Both the position numbers and the translations under genes were made by a program. From positions 1-64,000 of the forward strand of contig CAIXAE010000003.1 in NCBI GenBank assembly GCA_903917345.1: a DNA stretch of 64,000 bases, in the 5' to 3' direction. The notes under the pieces are model-generated. The model was not told the DNA's origin, did no database searches, and worked only from the letters and a program-made list of their open reading frames with translations. This document shows, piece by piece, positions 1-8,021 of this stretch. The number at the start of each line of letters is the position of its first letter. The stretch's first letter is position 1. The stretch is from an uncultured Methylococcaceae bacterium (GTDB taxonomy: Bacteria > Pseudomonadota > Gammaproteobacteria > Methylococcales > Methylomonadaceae).

Positions 1-309
1 GATCTCGTTGTTAAACAATTCCATACCGCAATTTGTGTGGTGAATAACGAACCACTCACGGGTACCTAATAATTTGTAAGAAATAACCAAAGAACGTATA
101 GCGTCATCACTTGCACGACCGCCCGCATTACGAATAACGTGTGCATCACCTTCTGATAAGCCTGCATATTTGGCAGGATCTAGGCGCGCATCCATACAGG
201 TTAAGATAGCAAACTGTCTCGCGGGTGGAAGTGCTAATTCACCTTTGGCACCAAAGTTATTTACATAATCCCTGTTGGCAGATAATACTTCGTTTAATAT
301 TTTGCTCAT
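1..309 (-). CDS. Beta-class carbonic anhydrase, N-terminal 103 residues (runs off the window)
   Basis: The leftward frame begins with ATG at 309 and is still open at base 1, so the C-terminal part is missing. The enzyme interconverts CO2 and bicarbonate at a zinc centre. The expected zinc ligands are visible as Cys38, His91 and Cys94, and the Asp40/Arg42 pair of the CMDAR motif is present. The [15 protein letters not shown]-type stretch around residues 60-74 is also typical of the family. The gene is divergent from the LysR gene at 478 and has a terminator-like hairpin in its leader (341-384). I am sure of the family but not of the subfamily, so I give no gene symbol. Confidence 0.93.
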   Translation of the reverse strand, partial: MSKILNEVLSANRDYVNNFGAKGELALPPARQFAILTCMDARLDPAKYAGLSEGDAHVIRNAGGRASDDAIRSLVISYKLLGTREWFVIHHTNCGMELFNNEI

Positions 310-340
310 AAATCCTCACTTTTTATAATTATTAGGCAAT

Positions 341-384
341 AAAAAACCGTTTTAATTGGTCAAAACATTAACAAATTAAAACGG
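341..384 (-). terminator. Terminator-like hairpin in the carbonic anhydrase leader
   Basis: An 11-bp perfect inverted repeat (CCGTTTTAATT at 347-357 and AATTAAAACGG at 374-384, 16-nt loop) is followed on the minus strand by six T (346-341). This has the shape of an intrinsic terminator. It lies about 30 bases upstream of the carbonic anhydrase start, and no leftward gene lies between it and the divergent LysR gene. It may therefore be a leader attenuator, or it may stop antisense transcription. The structure is seen directly; its function is inferred. Confidence 0.5.
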
Positions 385-458
385 CGTATAACTATCTCCG
401 AGTGGAATTGTACATTAATAGATTTAAGTGAGTAATAGGGCTGTAAATTTATAAAATA

Positions 459-473
459 TAAACTTTAAGTTTA
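459..473. promoter_or_regulatory. 15-bp palindrome just upstream of the LysR gene
   Basis: TAAACTT-T-AAGTTTA is a perfect inverted repeat ending four bases before the ATG at 478. LysR-type regulators often bind AT-rich dyads between themselves and a divergent target. This may be an operator for the LysR protein acting on itself and/or the carbonic anhydrase gene. No consensus identifies it, so this is inference from symmetry and position. Confidence 0.35.
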
Positions 474-477
474 CAAT

Positions 478-1389
478 ATGCGCATGGATAAATTAAATAA
501 TATGCGCGTATTTTGTCGTATTGTGGAATTAGGTACTTTTGCTGCAGTAGCACGTGAAATGAATCTCTCTGCAATGATGATTAGTAAATACATGAGTCAG
601 TTGGAAGAATCACTTGGTGTTGCTCTTTTAAATAGAACAACCCGGCAAATTAGTCTGACAGAAGCCGGTGAAGTTTATTTCCATCGCAGTAAGCAGCTCA
701 TGGATGACTTTGCAGAATTAGATGAGCATGCCTCGCAATTAGGTCAACATGTAAAAGGGACTTTAAAAATAAGTGCCCCTATCGATTTTGGTGGCCTTTA
801 CATGGTCAGTGCAATTGAAGCTTATCAGCAGAAATATCCAGATGTCAGGGTTCTAATGACATTACATAATAATCGTGTTGATCTGAGTAAGGGCAGTTTC
901 GATTTGTCTTTATTAGTCACCGTAAGTTTAGATTTAGGCGTGGTAGCTAGAAAACTGGCAGAAACCAGATTATGTACTTATGCCTCTCCTGACTACATTG
1001 ATAAATACGGTAAACCCAAACATATAGATCAATTATCATCGCACAGGTGTTTACTGTATATTGATACGCCACATCATGATTATTGGCTATTTAATGATCA
1101 TGGGCAGGAAGTTAAAATTAAACCTAACTGGTATTTTTGTTCAAATAACGGCAGAGCTTTATGTCAGGCGGCAGCCTTAGGGATGGGTATTACACAAGTA
1201 CCCGAAATATCGGCTGTTAATTATGTCCAGCAAGGAAAGTTAATAGAAATTTTGCCTGACTTTCAAATTCCCCCGATAACGATTTACGCAACCTATTTAC
1301 AAAGACGCTTTTTGCCGGCTAAATTAACGACGTTTGTTGATTTCTTACTGGAATACTTTGCAGAATTAAAGCCCAGTGAAAAGTGGTAG
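478..1389 (+). CDS. LysR family transcriptional regulator
   Basis: A 303-residue protein of the usual LysR length. Residues 3-62 form the winged helix-turn-helix (pattern MRVFCRIVELGTFAAVAR, then LGVALLNRTTRQISLTEAG), and residues from about 90 form the type 2 periplasmic-binding-like effector domain. A second ATG at 484 (MDKLNNMRVF) matches the usual LysR N-terminus better and may be the true start; neither has a clear Shine-Dalgarno sequence. It is divergent from the carbonic anhydrase gene, which makes that gene a candidate target. The effector cannot be deduced. Confidence 0.93.
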   Translation: MRMDKLNNMRVFCRIVELGTFAAVAREMNLSAMMISKYMSQLEESLGVALLNRTTRQISLTEAGEVYFHRSKQLMDDFAELDEHASQLGQHVKGTLKISAPIDFGGLYMVSAIEAYQQKYPDVRVLMTLHNNRVDLSKGSFDLSLLVTVSLDLGVVARKLAETRLCTYASPDYIDKYGKPKHIDQLSSHRCLLYIDTPHHDYWLFNDHGQEVKIKPNWYFCSNNGRALCQAAALGMGITQVPEISAVNYVQQGKLIEILPDFQIPPITIYATYLQRRFLPAKLTTFVDFLLEYFAELKPSEKW

Positions 1390-1438
1390 GCCTATATAGT
1401 AGATAAGCGCTCGTTAGAATACTTAGCGGCGTTGATTA

Positions 1439-1978
1439 CTACCTGATGTCTTTGTGCATTAAAATAACGCTTCTTTGTTCTTGGCCAACTTGATAGCTTT
1501 CTTCTCCAACTATTGCGTAATTCCAGTTTAAATATTTTTGTACCGCGCCATTATTACCCGTCCATACACGTAACCATAGACTGTTAAAACCTTCTTTCAA
1601 AATATGTGCTTCAGCATATTTAGATAAAAGTTTGCCTGCGCCTTGATCTCTATAGGGCTTATCAATATAAAGGCGTTGCAGTTCAATGGGACTGTTAGCG
1701 GTAATACATAGAGGAGGCGGAGATTGAATTAATTTGGCATAGCCACATAGGTTGGCTTTTGAGTCTTTACATATAAAAAAGGATATTGCTGGGTCATGCA
1801 ATTCAACGGCAATAGTGGCTTTTGAAAATACCCGTTGGGTATAGGCTTTTAAATCTGTTAAAGATAAGGCTTCTTTATAGGCATCAACAAAAGACTGACT
1901 TCCAAAATGGGCAATGAAATCCATGTGCGAGTCGTCCGCTTCAATAACTTGAAAATGAGGGGTTGAAGGCTTGATCAT
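1439..1978 (-). CDS. GNAT family N-acetyltransferase
   Basis: GNAT proteins move an acetyl group from acetyl-CoA to an amine or another acceptor. The acetyl-CoA binding motif A is visible as a beta strand, IELQRLYIDKPYRDQGAG, followed by a helix. A WLRVW strand and an NNGAVQKYLNW segment come next, as is usual for motif B. I chose ATG at 1978 (MIKPSTPHFQ) because the frame's longer extension to 2059 adds about 27 hydrophobic residues unlike a GNAT N-terminus. The gene is convergent with the LysR gene. The substrate is unknown. Confidence 0.8.
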   Translation of the reverse strand: MIKPSTPHFQVIEADDSHMDFIAHFGSQSFVDAYKEALSLTDLKAYTQRVFSKATIAVELHDPAISFFICKDSKANLCGYAKLIQSPPPLCITANSPIELQRLYIDKPYRDQGAGKLLSKYAEAHILKEGFNSLWLRVWTGNNGAVQKYLNWNYAIVGEESYQVGQEQRSVILMHKDIR

Positions 1979-2285
1979 ATGAGCATTGTGTGCATGACTG
2001 ATAATCAGACTGTTAATAGTGGTATGCGTAAAAATACGAATTATAAAACAAAACATCACACGGACTGTTAAGTACCTTTGTTATCAAAGTGATCTTTCCT
2101 GTACGCGTGTAAGTTGGCAAAGATATTATTTAAGGTCAATTAGTTACATGTAGTAAGTGTGCTATTTCTCCAGAATCGTAAGCGATTTTATCGGCGGATA
2201 GCTTTATTTTAAAAAGACATCAACTTAAGTTGTAAGTTCAATTCTAAATGTGTGTTTCAAACAGCTTAAAAAATGAATAGGTAAG
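1979..2285. other. Intergenic stretch with nothing recognised
   Basis: About 300 bases between the GNAT gene and the A-rich repeat array. I find no convincing ORF, RNA gene or strong promoter. The GNAT promoter should lie here. Confidence 0.4.
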
Positions 2286-2533
2286 GCAAAAAGTAAAATC
2301 GGCGCTTCTAAAAAGGGTTATGTAGCCCATAAAGTCATTTTTTAAAAGTCAAAACAGGGAATCGACTAGGCATTTTAAAAAATCAACCATTCAAAAAATA
2401 AAATAGGCGAGCTAAAAATAAAATGAGCCTATTCAAAACTAAAAATAGACTGTCAAAAAACTAAAATCGCTTTTAAAAAAAGCAGTTTAGATTAGCCAAA
2501 AGGCATAATAGGCATTGCAAAAAGGGGGCTTTA
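2286..2533. repeat. A-rich degenerate array with ~21-bp spacing
   Basis: About twelve degenerate units follow one another with starts at roughly 2286, 2307, 2328, 2349, 2373, 2391, 2412, 2433, 2453, 2471, 2492 and 2513. Most spacings are 20-21 bases. Units have the shape YCAAAAANTAAAATNGGC with strong drift; the best pair is at 2391-2411 and 2412-2432. No ORF spans the array. A-tracts repeated every two helical turns could make the DNA curved. The repeat is seen directly but is degenerate; any function is inference. Confidence 0.5.
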
Positions 2534-2564
2534 AAGCGCTTTAATGGGAATCGGCTACCTCATT

Positions 2565-2600
2565 AGCAAAAAAAGGGTAAACCTAATGGTTTACCCTTTT
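2565..2600 (-). terminator. Intrinsic terminator after the sulfate-binding protein gene
   Basis: A perfect 9-bp stem (GGGTAAACC at 2575-2583, GGTTTACCC at 2588-2596) with a TAAT loop. On the minus strand it is followed by an almost uninterrupted T run (2574 back to about 2567). It sits about 30 bases past the stop of sbp. The plus side has TTTT too, so it may also work in the other direction. Confidence 0.85.
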
Positions 2601-2625
2601 CGTTTTCTTACTGCTGGTTTATTGT

Positions 2626-3636
2626 TTATTTGCCGGCAGCGTATATTTGATCAAACACACCGTCATCAGCAAAGAACTTAGCTTGCGCCGCGTTCCAGCC
2701 ACCAAACTGATCAATCTTAAACAATTCTAACGATTTAAATTGTTTTGCATATTTAGCAGCAATTTCTGGATCCGTTGGGCGGTAGAAGTTTTTACCAATA
2801 ATTTCTTGGCCTTCTTTACTGTATAAGTGGTTTAAGTACTCTGTTGCAACGTCAGTAGTTCCATGTTTACGCGCTACGTCTTCAACCACAGCCACTGGGG
2901 GTTCAGTTAAGATACTTGAAGAAGGGGTGATGAGTTCAAACTTATCAGCGCCAAATTCTTTAAGCACCATGTACGCTTCGTTTTCCCAAGTGATTAATAC
3001 ATCACCAATTTCTCTTTCTACAAAGCTAGTGGTCGCGCCACGCGCACCGGTATCAAGTACTGCTGAATTTTTATAAAGTTGCGTTATAAAAGTTTTTGCC
3101 GCCGCTTCTTCATTGTTATTGTGCTTAAGCGCATAGCCCCAAGCCGCTAAAAAGTTCCAACGTGCGCCACCTGATGTTTTAGGGTTAGGTGTCACAATAC
3201 TTACGTCAGCTTTAACGATATCATTCCAGTCTTTAATCGCTTTAGGGTTACCTTTACGGACTAAGAATACGATGGTTGATGTATAAGGTGCACTATTATT
3301 AGGTAATAATGATTGCCACTTTTCTGGAATCAATTTACGTTTTTGATACAGTTGATCTACGTCATACGCTAACGCTAAAGTCACTACGTCTGCTTCTAAA
3401 CCTTCTAATACAGAGCGTGCTTGTTTACCCGAACCACCGTGTGATTGATTAACAGTTAAGGTATCACCGGTTTTTTCTTTCCAGTATTTAGCAAACACAG
3501 GGTTGTATTGCTGATAAAGTTCTCGGGTCGGGTCATAAGATACATTCAGCAAATTAACGTCTGCTGCTTGGCTATTATTGTTTGCTAGTATGGACAGCGT
3601 CGCTGCAACTACTAACTTTATAAGATTATTTTTCAT
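2626..3636 (-). CDS. sbp: Sulfate-binding periplasmic protein
   Basis: A 336-residue periplasmic solute-binding protein of the Sbp/CysP family, which captures sulfate or thiosulfate for the CysTWA importer. The signal peptide is residues 1-24 (cleavage near SQAA-D). The mature protein begins NLLNVSYDPTRELYQQYN and contains the GGSGKQARSVLEGLEADVV and PNPKTSGGARWNFLAAWGYA motifs that contribute to the anion site. It lies 26 bases downstream of the porin gene and ends the operon before the terminator at 2575-2596. The inner-membrane components are not in the window. Confidence 0.95.
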   Translation of the reverse strand: MKNNLIKLVVAATLSILANNNSQAADVNLLNVSYDPTRELYQQYNPVFAKYWKEKTGDTLTVNQSHGGSGKQARSVLEGLEADVVTLALAYDVDQLYQKRKLIPEKWQSLLPNNSAPYTSTIVFLVRKGNPKAIKDWNDIVKADVSIVTPNPKTSGGARWNFLAAWGYALKHNNNEEAAAKTFITQLYKNSAVLDTGARGATTSFVEREIGDVLITWENEAYMVLKEFGADKFELITPSSSILTEPPVAVVEDVARKHGTTDVATEYLNHLYSKEGQEIIGKNFYRPTDPEIAAKYAKQFKSLELFKIDQFGGWNAAQAKFFADDGVFDQIYAAGK

Positions 3637-3662
3637 TATTAAAACTCTCTTTAGTTAAGTGG

Positions 3663-5315
3663 TTAGAAGGCTAATTGGAAACGGCTTGAGAAAATTTGTT
3701 CAGTTGGACGGTTAGTAACGTGGGCGCTTGAACCTGCTCCACCACTAAATGCCACATCTTCATAATCTAATCGGATTAGTGCATTTTTATTTAAGAACCA
3801 GTTGGCGCCCACAGTGAAGGCAGTCGCTTTATTAACTGATTTTGATGCATCAAGTAGTTTAAAGGTATTGCTGTCCACATTAAGCTCACTCCAACGGCCG
3901 ACAAGTTGCAATGCGCCCCAACTGCCTTTGATCGGGTCAAAATTACGCATGGGTTTAACACCATTAAAGGTATTGTCTTCACCAGTTACTACGTAAGAAA
4001 CTTGTACTTGAGATGCTTTATTGGTTTGTGAAATATTGTTGATTGAGCTGTTATTAGAAAGAGCACTGCCGTTTAGTGTTTGGTGTGATTCTACATATTC
4101 ACCCATTAAACCAAAAGGCCCGCTATACCAAAAAGCTTGTGGATAGATACGGTAAGCAGTGCCGTTTGATGTAATCACATTAGTAGAATTGACAGCTGAA
4201 TTTAGCTTAGTGTAATCAATAATGGTAGATTGGCCTATAAGGCTAGTTTGTTTATTGATGGCTTGATGATTAGGATTTGAATATGAGCCCGCAAGTCCTA
4301 AACCAAAACCTTCTAGCCAGGAGGATCCAGAATGTTGGAAGGGTTGTGCAAAAATACGGCCGTCAAACTCTTTATCGTTAGCAAAAGAAGCAGGTGTAAC
4401 AGTTGTTGAAGTACTTGATGAGATGTTATTGTTAGCTGGTAAACCATTACCTGCTGCGTTTCCAGAATCACCGGTACCTTCCGAAATGCCCACTTGATAG
4501 GTGAATGAATTTTTAACGTCAATAGGGCCTGGGTTTCTTTCTGCTTTATAGCCTGGTTTACCGAAACCTCCATGGACTTGGATGCCCGCATCACGGTTAG
4601 GCGCTAAGTTAGTTGGGAAGCCACGCTCTAAGAAAGCGGTATCCGCATCACCTTGTAAACGCTCAAGACTGATAGAGGGTTTAAATTTACCCACCAATAG
4701 ACTTACCGCTGGATCATAGTTGTAGTCTAAATAAGCATCGGGTAATAAGTTGGCTGTGTTGCTGGTTTGCGCGAAATCCGCCATGATTTTGAAATACAAA
4801 TCACTGTAAACATAACCGTCTAACGTCATACGCGCTTGTCTAAGTGAAACAGAGTCTGGGCCAGCAGATGCAGAAGACCCCTTGTAAGCATTGTCTAAAA
4901 ATGCTTTGTAGTCAGTTTGTACCGTGCCACCAATACGTAATTGATGTTTTTTATCAGTAGATGTCACTTTAAAGCCATCGGCACCAGCTTCAAAGTTAGG
5001 TATTTTACTTAAAGCGCCGGTAGTGACTTCATCTTGTACTTCTAATTTGCGCTCTAGTGTATTTACTTTTTTGGTTAATTTTTCTACTTCGGGTGCTACA
5101 GTGGGTTTCGCTAATAATGGTGCCGGGTTAGTGATAGCGTTTAATTGGTCTAACTTTTCTAAGCGGCGCTCTAGTTGGTCCATTTTTGCTAAACGACTTT
5201 CTAGTTCTTTAATACGCTTTTCTAAAGCTTGAGGGTCAGCGGCATGTGCATCTGACATGCCTAACAAAATTAGGTTAATCACACTGGCTAATGCGGTTCG
5301 TTGTAGTGGTTTCAT
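3663..5315 (-). CDS. Outer-membrane porin of the phosphate-selective OprO/OprP type
   Basis: A 550-residue exported protein: signal peptide 1-25 (cleavage near AHA-AD), then a heptad-rich coiled coil at about 30-95 (KRIKELESRLAKMDQLERRLEK), then a long beta-barrel of alternating residues that ends in phenylalanine (FQLAF), as outer-membrane barrels do. An N-terminal coiled coil is common in OprP-type anion porins and may mediate trimerisation or contact with peptidoglycan. The position between a YezD-like gene and sbp suggests that it passes sulfate rather than phosphate here; that is inference from context. Confidence 0.85.
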   Translation of the reverse strand: MKPLQRTALASVINLILLGMSDAHAADPQALEKRIKELESRLAKMDQLERRLEKLDQLNAITNPAPLLAKPTVAPEVEKLTKKVNTLERKLEVQDEVTTGALSKIPNFEAGADGFKVTSTDKKHQLRIGGTVQTDYKAFLDNAYKGSSASAGPDSVSLRQARMTLDGYVYSDLYFKIMADFAQTSNTANLLPDAYLDYNYDPAVSLLVGKFKPSISLERLQGDADTAFLERGFPTNLAPNRDAGIQVHGGFGKPGYKAERNPGPIDVKNSFTYQVGISEGTGDSGNAAGNGLPANNNISSSTSTTVTPASFANDKEFDGRIFAQPFQHSGSSWLEGFGLGLAGSYSNPNHQAINKQTSLIGQSTIIDYTKLNSAVNSTNVITSNGTAYRIYPQAFWYSGPFGLMGEYVESHQTLNGSALSNNSSINNISQTNKASQVQVSYVVTGEDNTFNGVKPMRNFDPIKGSWGALQLVGRWSELNVDSNTFKLLDASKSVNKATAFTVGANWFLNKNALIRLDYEDVAFSGGAGSSAHVTNRPTEQIFSSRFQLAF

Positions 5316-5422
5316 AGTTGTTGTCCTTTATGAAGCTTTAACTTCCGGTGTTCCGGTCAGGCAGCAATTTATTTATTATTGTGTATTGTTTTTCACCGTT
5401 GGTACGGAAGAAAGAATTTGTT

Positions 5423-5593
5423 CTATTTAGCGTCAAATCGGATCTTTTCTTTGCGTTCGATTTGAACAATCTTGCCGTCATGGACTATTATTTCTAATGA
5501 TCCAAAACGAATACCTTGTAAGATGGAGGTGATTTGATTGATCACGTCTAACTTGACGGGGCTTGGGTTGTTTTTGTTAATCTCTACGTTCAT
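5423..5593 (-). CDS. YezD-like small protein (DUF2292)
   Basis: A 56-residue protein, too short for most ORF searches. It starts at ATG 5593 and stops at 5423. The core QITSILQGIRFGSLEIIVHDG followed by KIVQIERKEKIRF matches the DUF2292/YezD family as I remember it, which is found near sulfur-assimilation genes. No biochemical function is known to me. It heads the apparent operon yezD-porin-sbp, with 107 bases to the porin start, so co-regulation by sulfur supply is plausible. Confidence 0.8.
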   Translation of the reverse strand: MNVEINKNNPSPVKLDVINQITSILQGIRFGSLEIIVHDGKIVQIERKEKIRFDAK

Positions 5594-5788
5594 GGTGTGT
5601 GCCTATATTGCGATTTTCTAACTGAGCTTCTTCGCCTAGTTTTTATCTTGGATTGCACTATAACAGCGATTATTTGGATTATTTAATGATGGTTTTTCAT
5701 ATCTATATCTTATTTTTAGAAACAGTGATTGTTTAGGTAGGTATATAGCAGGGTGGTTTTGAGGGAGATTGTGCTTTATTTGGCGCAT

Positions 5789-5827
5789 AAAAAAGCCTCG
5801 TTAGGTGGGTACCCAACGAGGCTTTTT
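5789..5827 (-). terminator. Intrinsic terminator after dapB
   Basis: The stem GCCTCGTT (5795-5802) pairs with AACGAGGC (5815-5822), with an inner GG/CC pairing and a small bulge. It is flanked by A on the left and T on the right, so it can work in both directions. It lies about 36 bases past the dapB stop and closes the heat-shock/dapB transcript. Confidence 0.85.
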
Positions 5828-5862
5828 GAATGGTTTTTACTTAAATAGCGGGGCTGTCTTTT

Positions 5863-6669
<807 letters not shown>

Positions 6670-7809
6670 TTAACCCGTTAAGTTATTAAAAAAGTTTTTA
6701 ACGCCATCCACCCACGTATGTTCTTGTGGACTGTGATGTTTGCCACCACTGGATAAAGATTCACCTAGTTTTTCGATTAAGGCTTTTTGATCTTTAGTGA
6801 GTTGTACGGGGGTTTCAATTTTTACTTTACAGATTAAATCACCAATGGCGCCGCCACGGACTTGTTTAACCCCTTTGCCACGTAATCTAAACGATTTACC
6901 GGTTTGGGTTTCTGGGGGGATAGTCAGTTTTACTTCGCCGTTTAAGGTCGGGACTTGTATCGCATCCCCTAAGCAAGCGGTTGCAAAGCTAATGGGTACT
7001 TCACAATATAAGTTAGCGCCATCACGGGTAAAGATTGCGTGATCTTTTACACGGACTTCGATGTAAAGATCGCCCGATGGGCCACCGCGTTCACCGGCTT
7101 CACCTTCGCCACTTAAGCGAATTCTGTCGCCTGTATCCACACCGGCAGGAATCTTAGCAGAGAGGGTTTTGGTGTCTTGTACACGGCCATCACCATGGCA
7201 AGCATTACACGGATCTTTGATTTGTTTGCCGGTACCTCGACAGGTTGGACAGGTTTGTTGTACTGAGAAAAAGCCTTGTTGCATACGTACTTGACCATGG
7301 CCATGGCACGTTGTACAGATAACAGGTTCTGAGCCTTTTTTAGCGCCTGTGCCGGTACAGACTTTACAGCTAACTAAGACAGGAATACGAATTTTAGTTT
7401 CTGTGCCAGCAACCGCTTCTTCTAGGGTTAAATCAAGGTTGTAACGTAAGTCTGATCCACGTTGTGCGCTGCTGCGTTGTTGTCTGCCACCGCCAAAGAT
7501 GTCACCAAATACGTCACCGAATACGTCACTAAAGCCTTCAGAACCGCCAAATCCACCCGGACGGCCACCCATGGAGGGATCTATGCCGGCATGACCAAAT
7601 TGGTCATAAGCGGAACGCTTTTTGGGGTCTGATAGTACTTCGTAGGCTTCTTTAATTTGTTTGAATTTGACTTCAGCCGCTTCTGGATTGTCAGCGTTTC
7701 TATCAGGGTGATATTTCATCGCCAAACTACGGTAGCTTTTTTTGATCTCCGCATCGCTGGCATTTTTATCAATGTTAAGCAGTTTGTAAAAATCTTCTTT
7801 TGTTGCCAT
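6670..7809 (-). CDS. dnaJ: Chaperone DnaJ (Hsp40)
   Basis: A 379-residue class A J-protein that delivers clients to DnaK and stimulates its ATPase. The J domain has the HPD motif at residues 34-36. A Gly/Phe-rich linker covers about 75-110. The zinc centre has four CxxCxGxG repeats, with cysteines at 148/151, 165/168, 187/190 and 201/204. The C-terminal substrate-binding domain follows. It is separated from dnaK by 212 bases holding two hairpins, one of which covers its likely Shine-Dalgarno (7821-7840). Confidence 0.98.
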   Translation of the reverse strand: MATKEDFYKLLNIDKNASDAEIKKSYRSLAMKYHPDRNADNPEAAEVKFKQIKEAYEVLSDPKKRSAYDQFGHAGIDPSMGGRPGGFGGSEGFSDVFGDVFGDIFGGGRQQRSSAQRGSDLRYNLDLTLEEAVAGTETKIRIPVLVSCKVCTGTGAKKGSEPVICTTCHGHGQVRMQQGFFSVQQTCPTCRGTGKQIKDPCNACHGDGRVQDTKTLSAKIPAGVDTGDRIRLSGEGEAGERGGPSGDLYIEVRVKDHAIFTRDGANLYCEVPISFATACLGDAIQVPTLNGEVKLTIPPETQTGKSFRLRGKGVKQVRGGAIGDLICKVKIETPVQLTKDQKALIEKLGESLSSGGKHHSPQEHTWVDGVKNFFNNLTG

Positions 7810-7820
7810 GTTTCAATCCG

Positions 7821-7840
7821 CTCCTGAGTGTTGTCAGGAG
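7821..7840 (-). promoter_or_regulatory. Hairpin covering the likely dnaJ ribosome-binding site
   Basis: On the minus strand CTCCTGA (7840-7834) pairs perfectly with TCAGGAG (7827-7821) across a 6-nt loop. The 3' arm contains AGGAG, the only good Shine-Dalgarno for dnaJ, 11 bases before its ATG. The hairpin would hide the ribosome site and melt with heat, like a small RNA thermometer. Structure is seen; regulation is inferred. Confidence 0.45.
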
Positions 7841-7931
7841 ATTAAGCATTGCTGCGAGGTTATGAGAAACCGCTAGCTAAAAAAGCGCGGTAGTATGCTA
7901 TACATTCTGTTTCTTTGAAGCTTAATGTAGA

Positions 7932-7969
7932 AAGCAGGTTAGGGCAACTATTAAAGCCCTAACCTGCTT
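7932..7969 (-). other. Strong 14-bp hairpin between dnaK and dnaJ
   Basis: A perfect 14-bp stem (7932-7945 with 7956-7969, 10-nt loop) about 53-90 bases downstream of the dnaK stop. No T run follows on the minus strand, so it is not a canonical terminator. It could be a partial terminator or an mRNA-stabilising or processing site that sets a higher level of dnaK than of dnaJ. Confidence 0.6.
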
Positions 7970-8021
7970 ATTTACAAAGATTGATGTTTAACACTCAATC
8001 AGAAAGCTTGCATCGGTTGAA

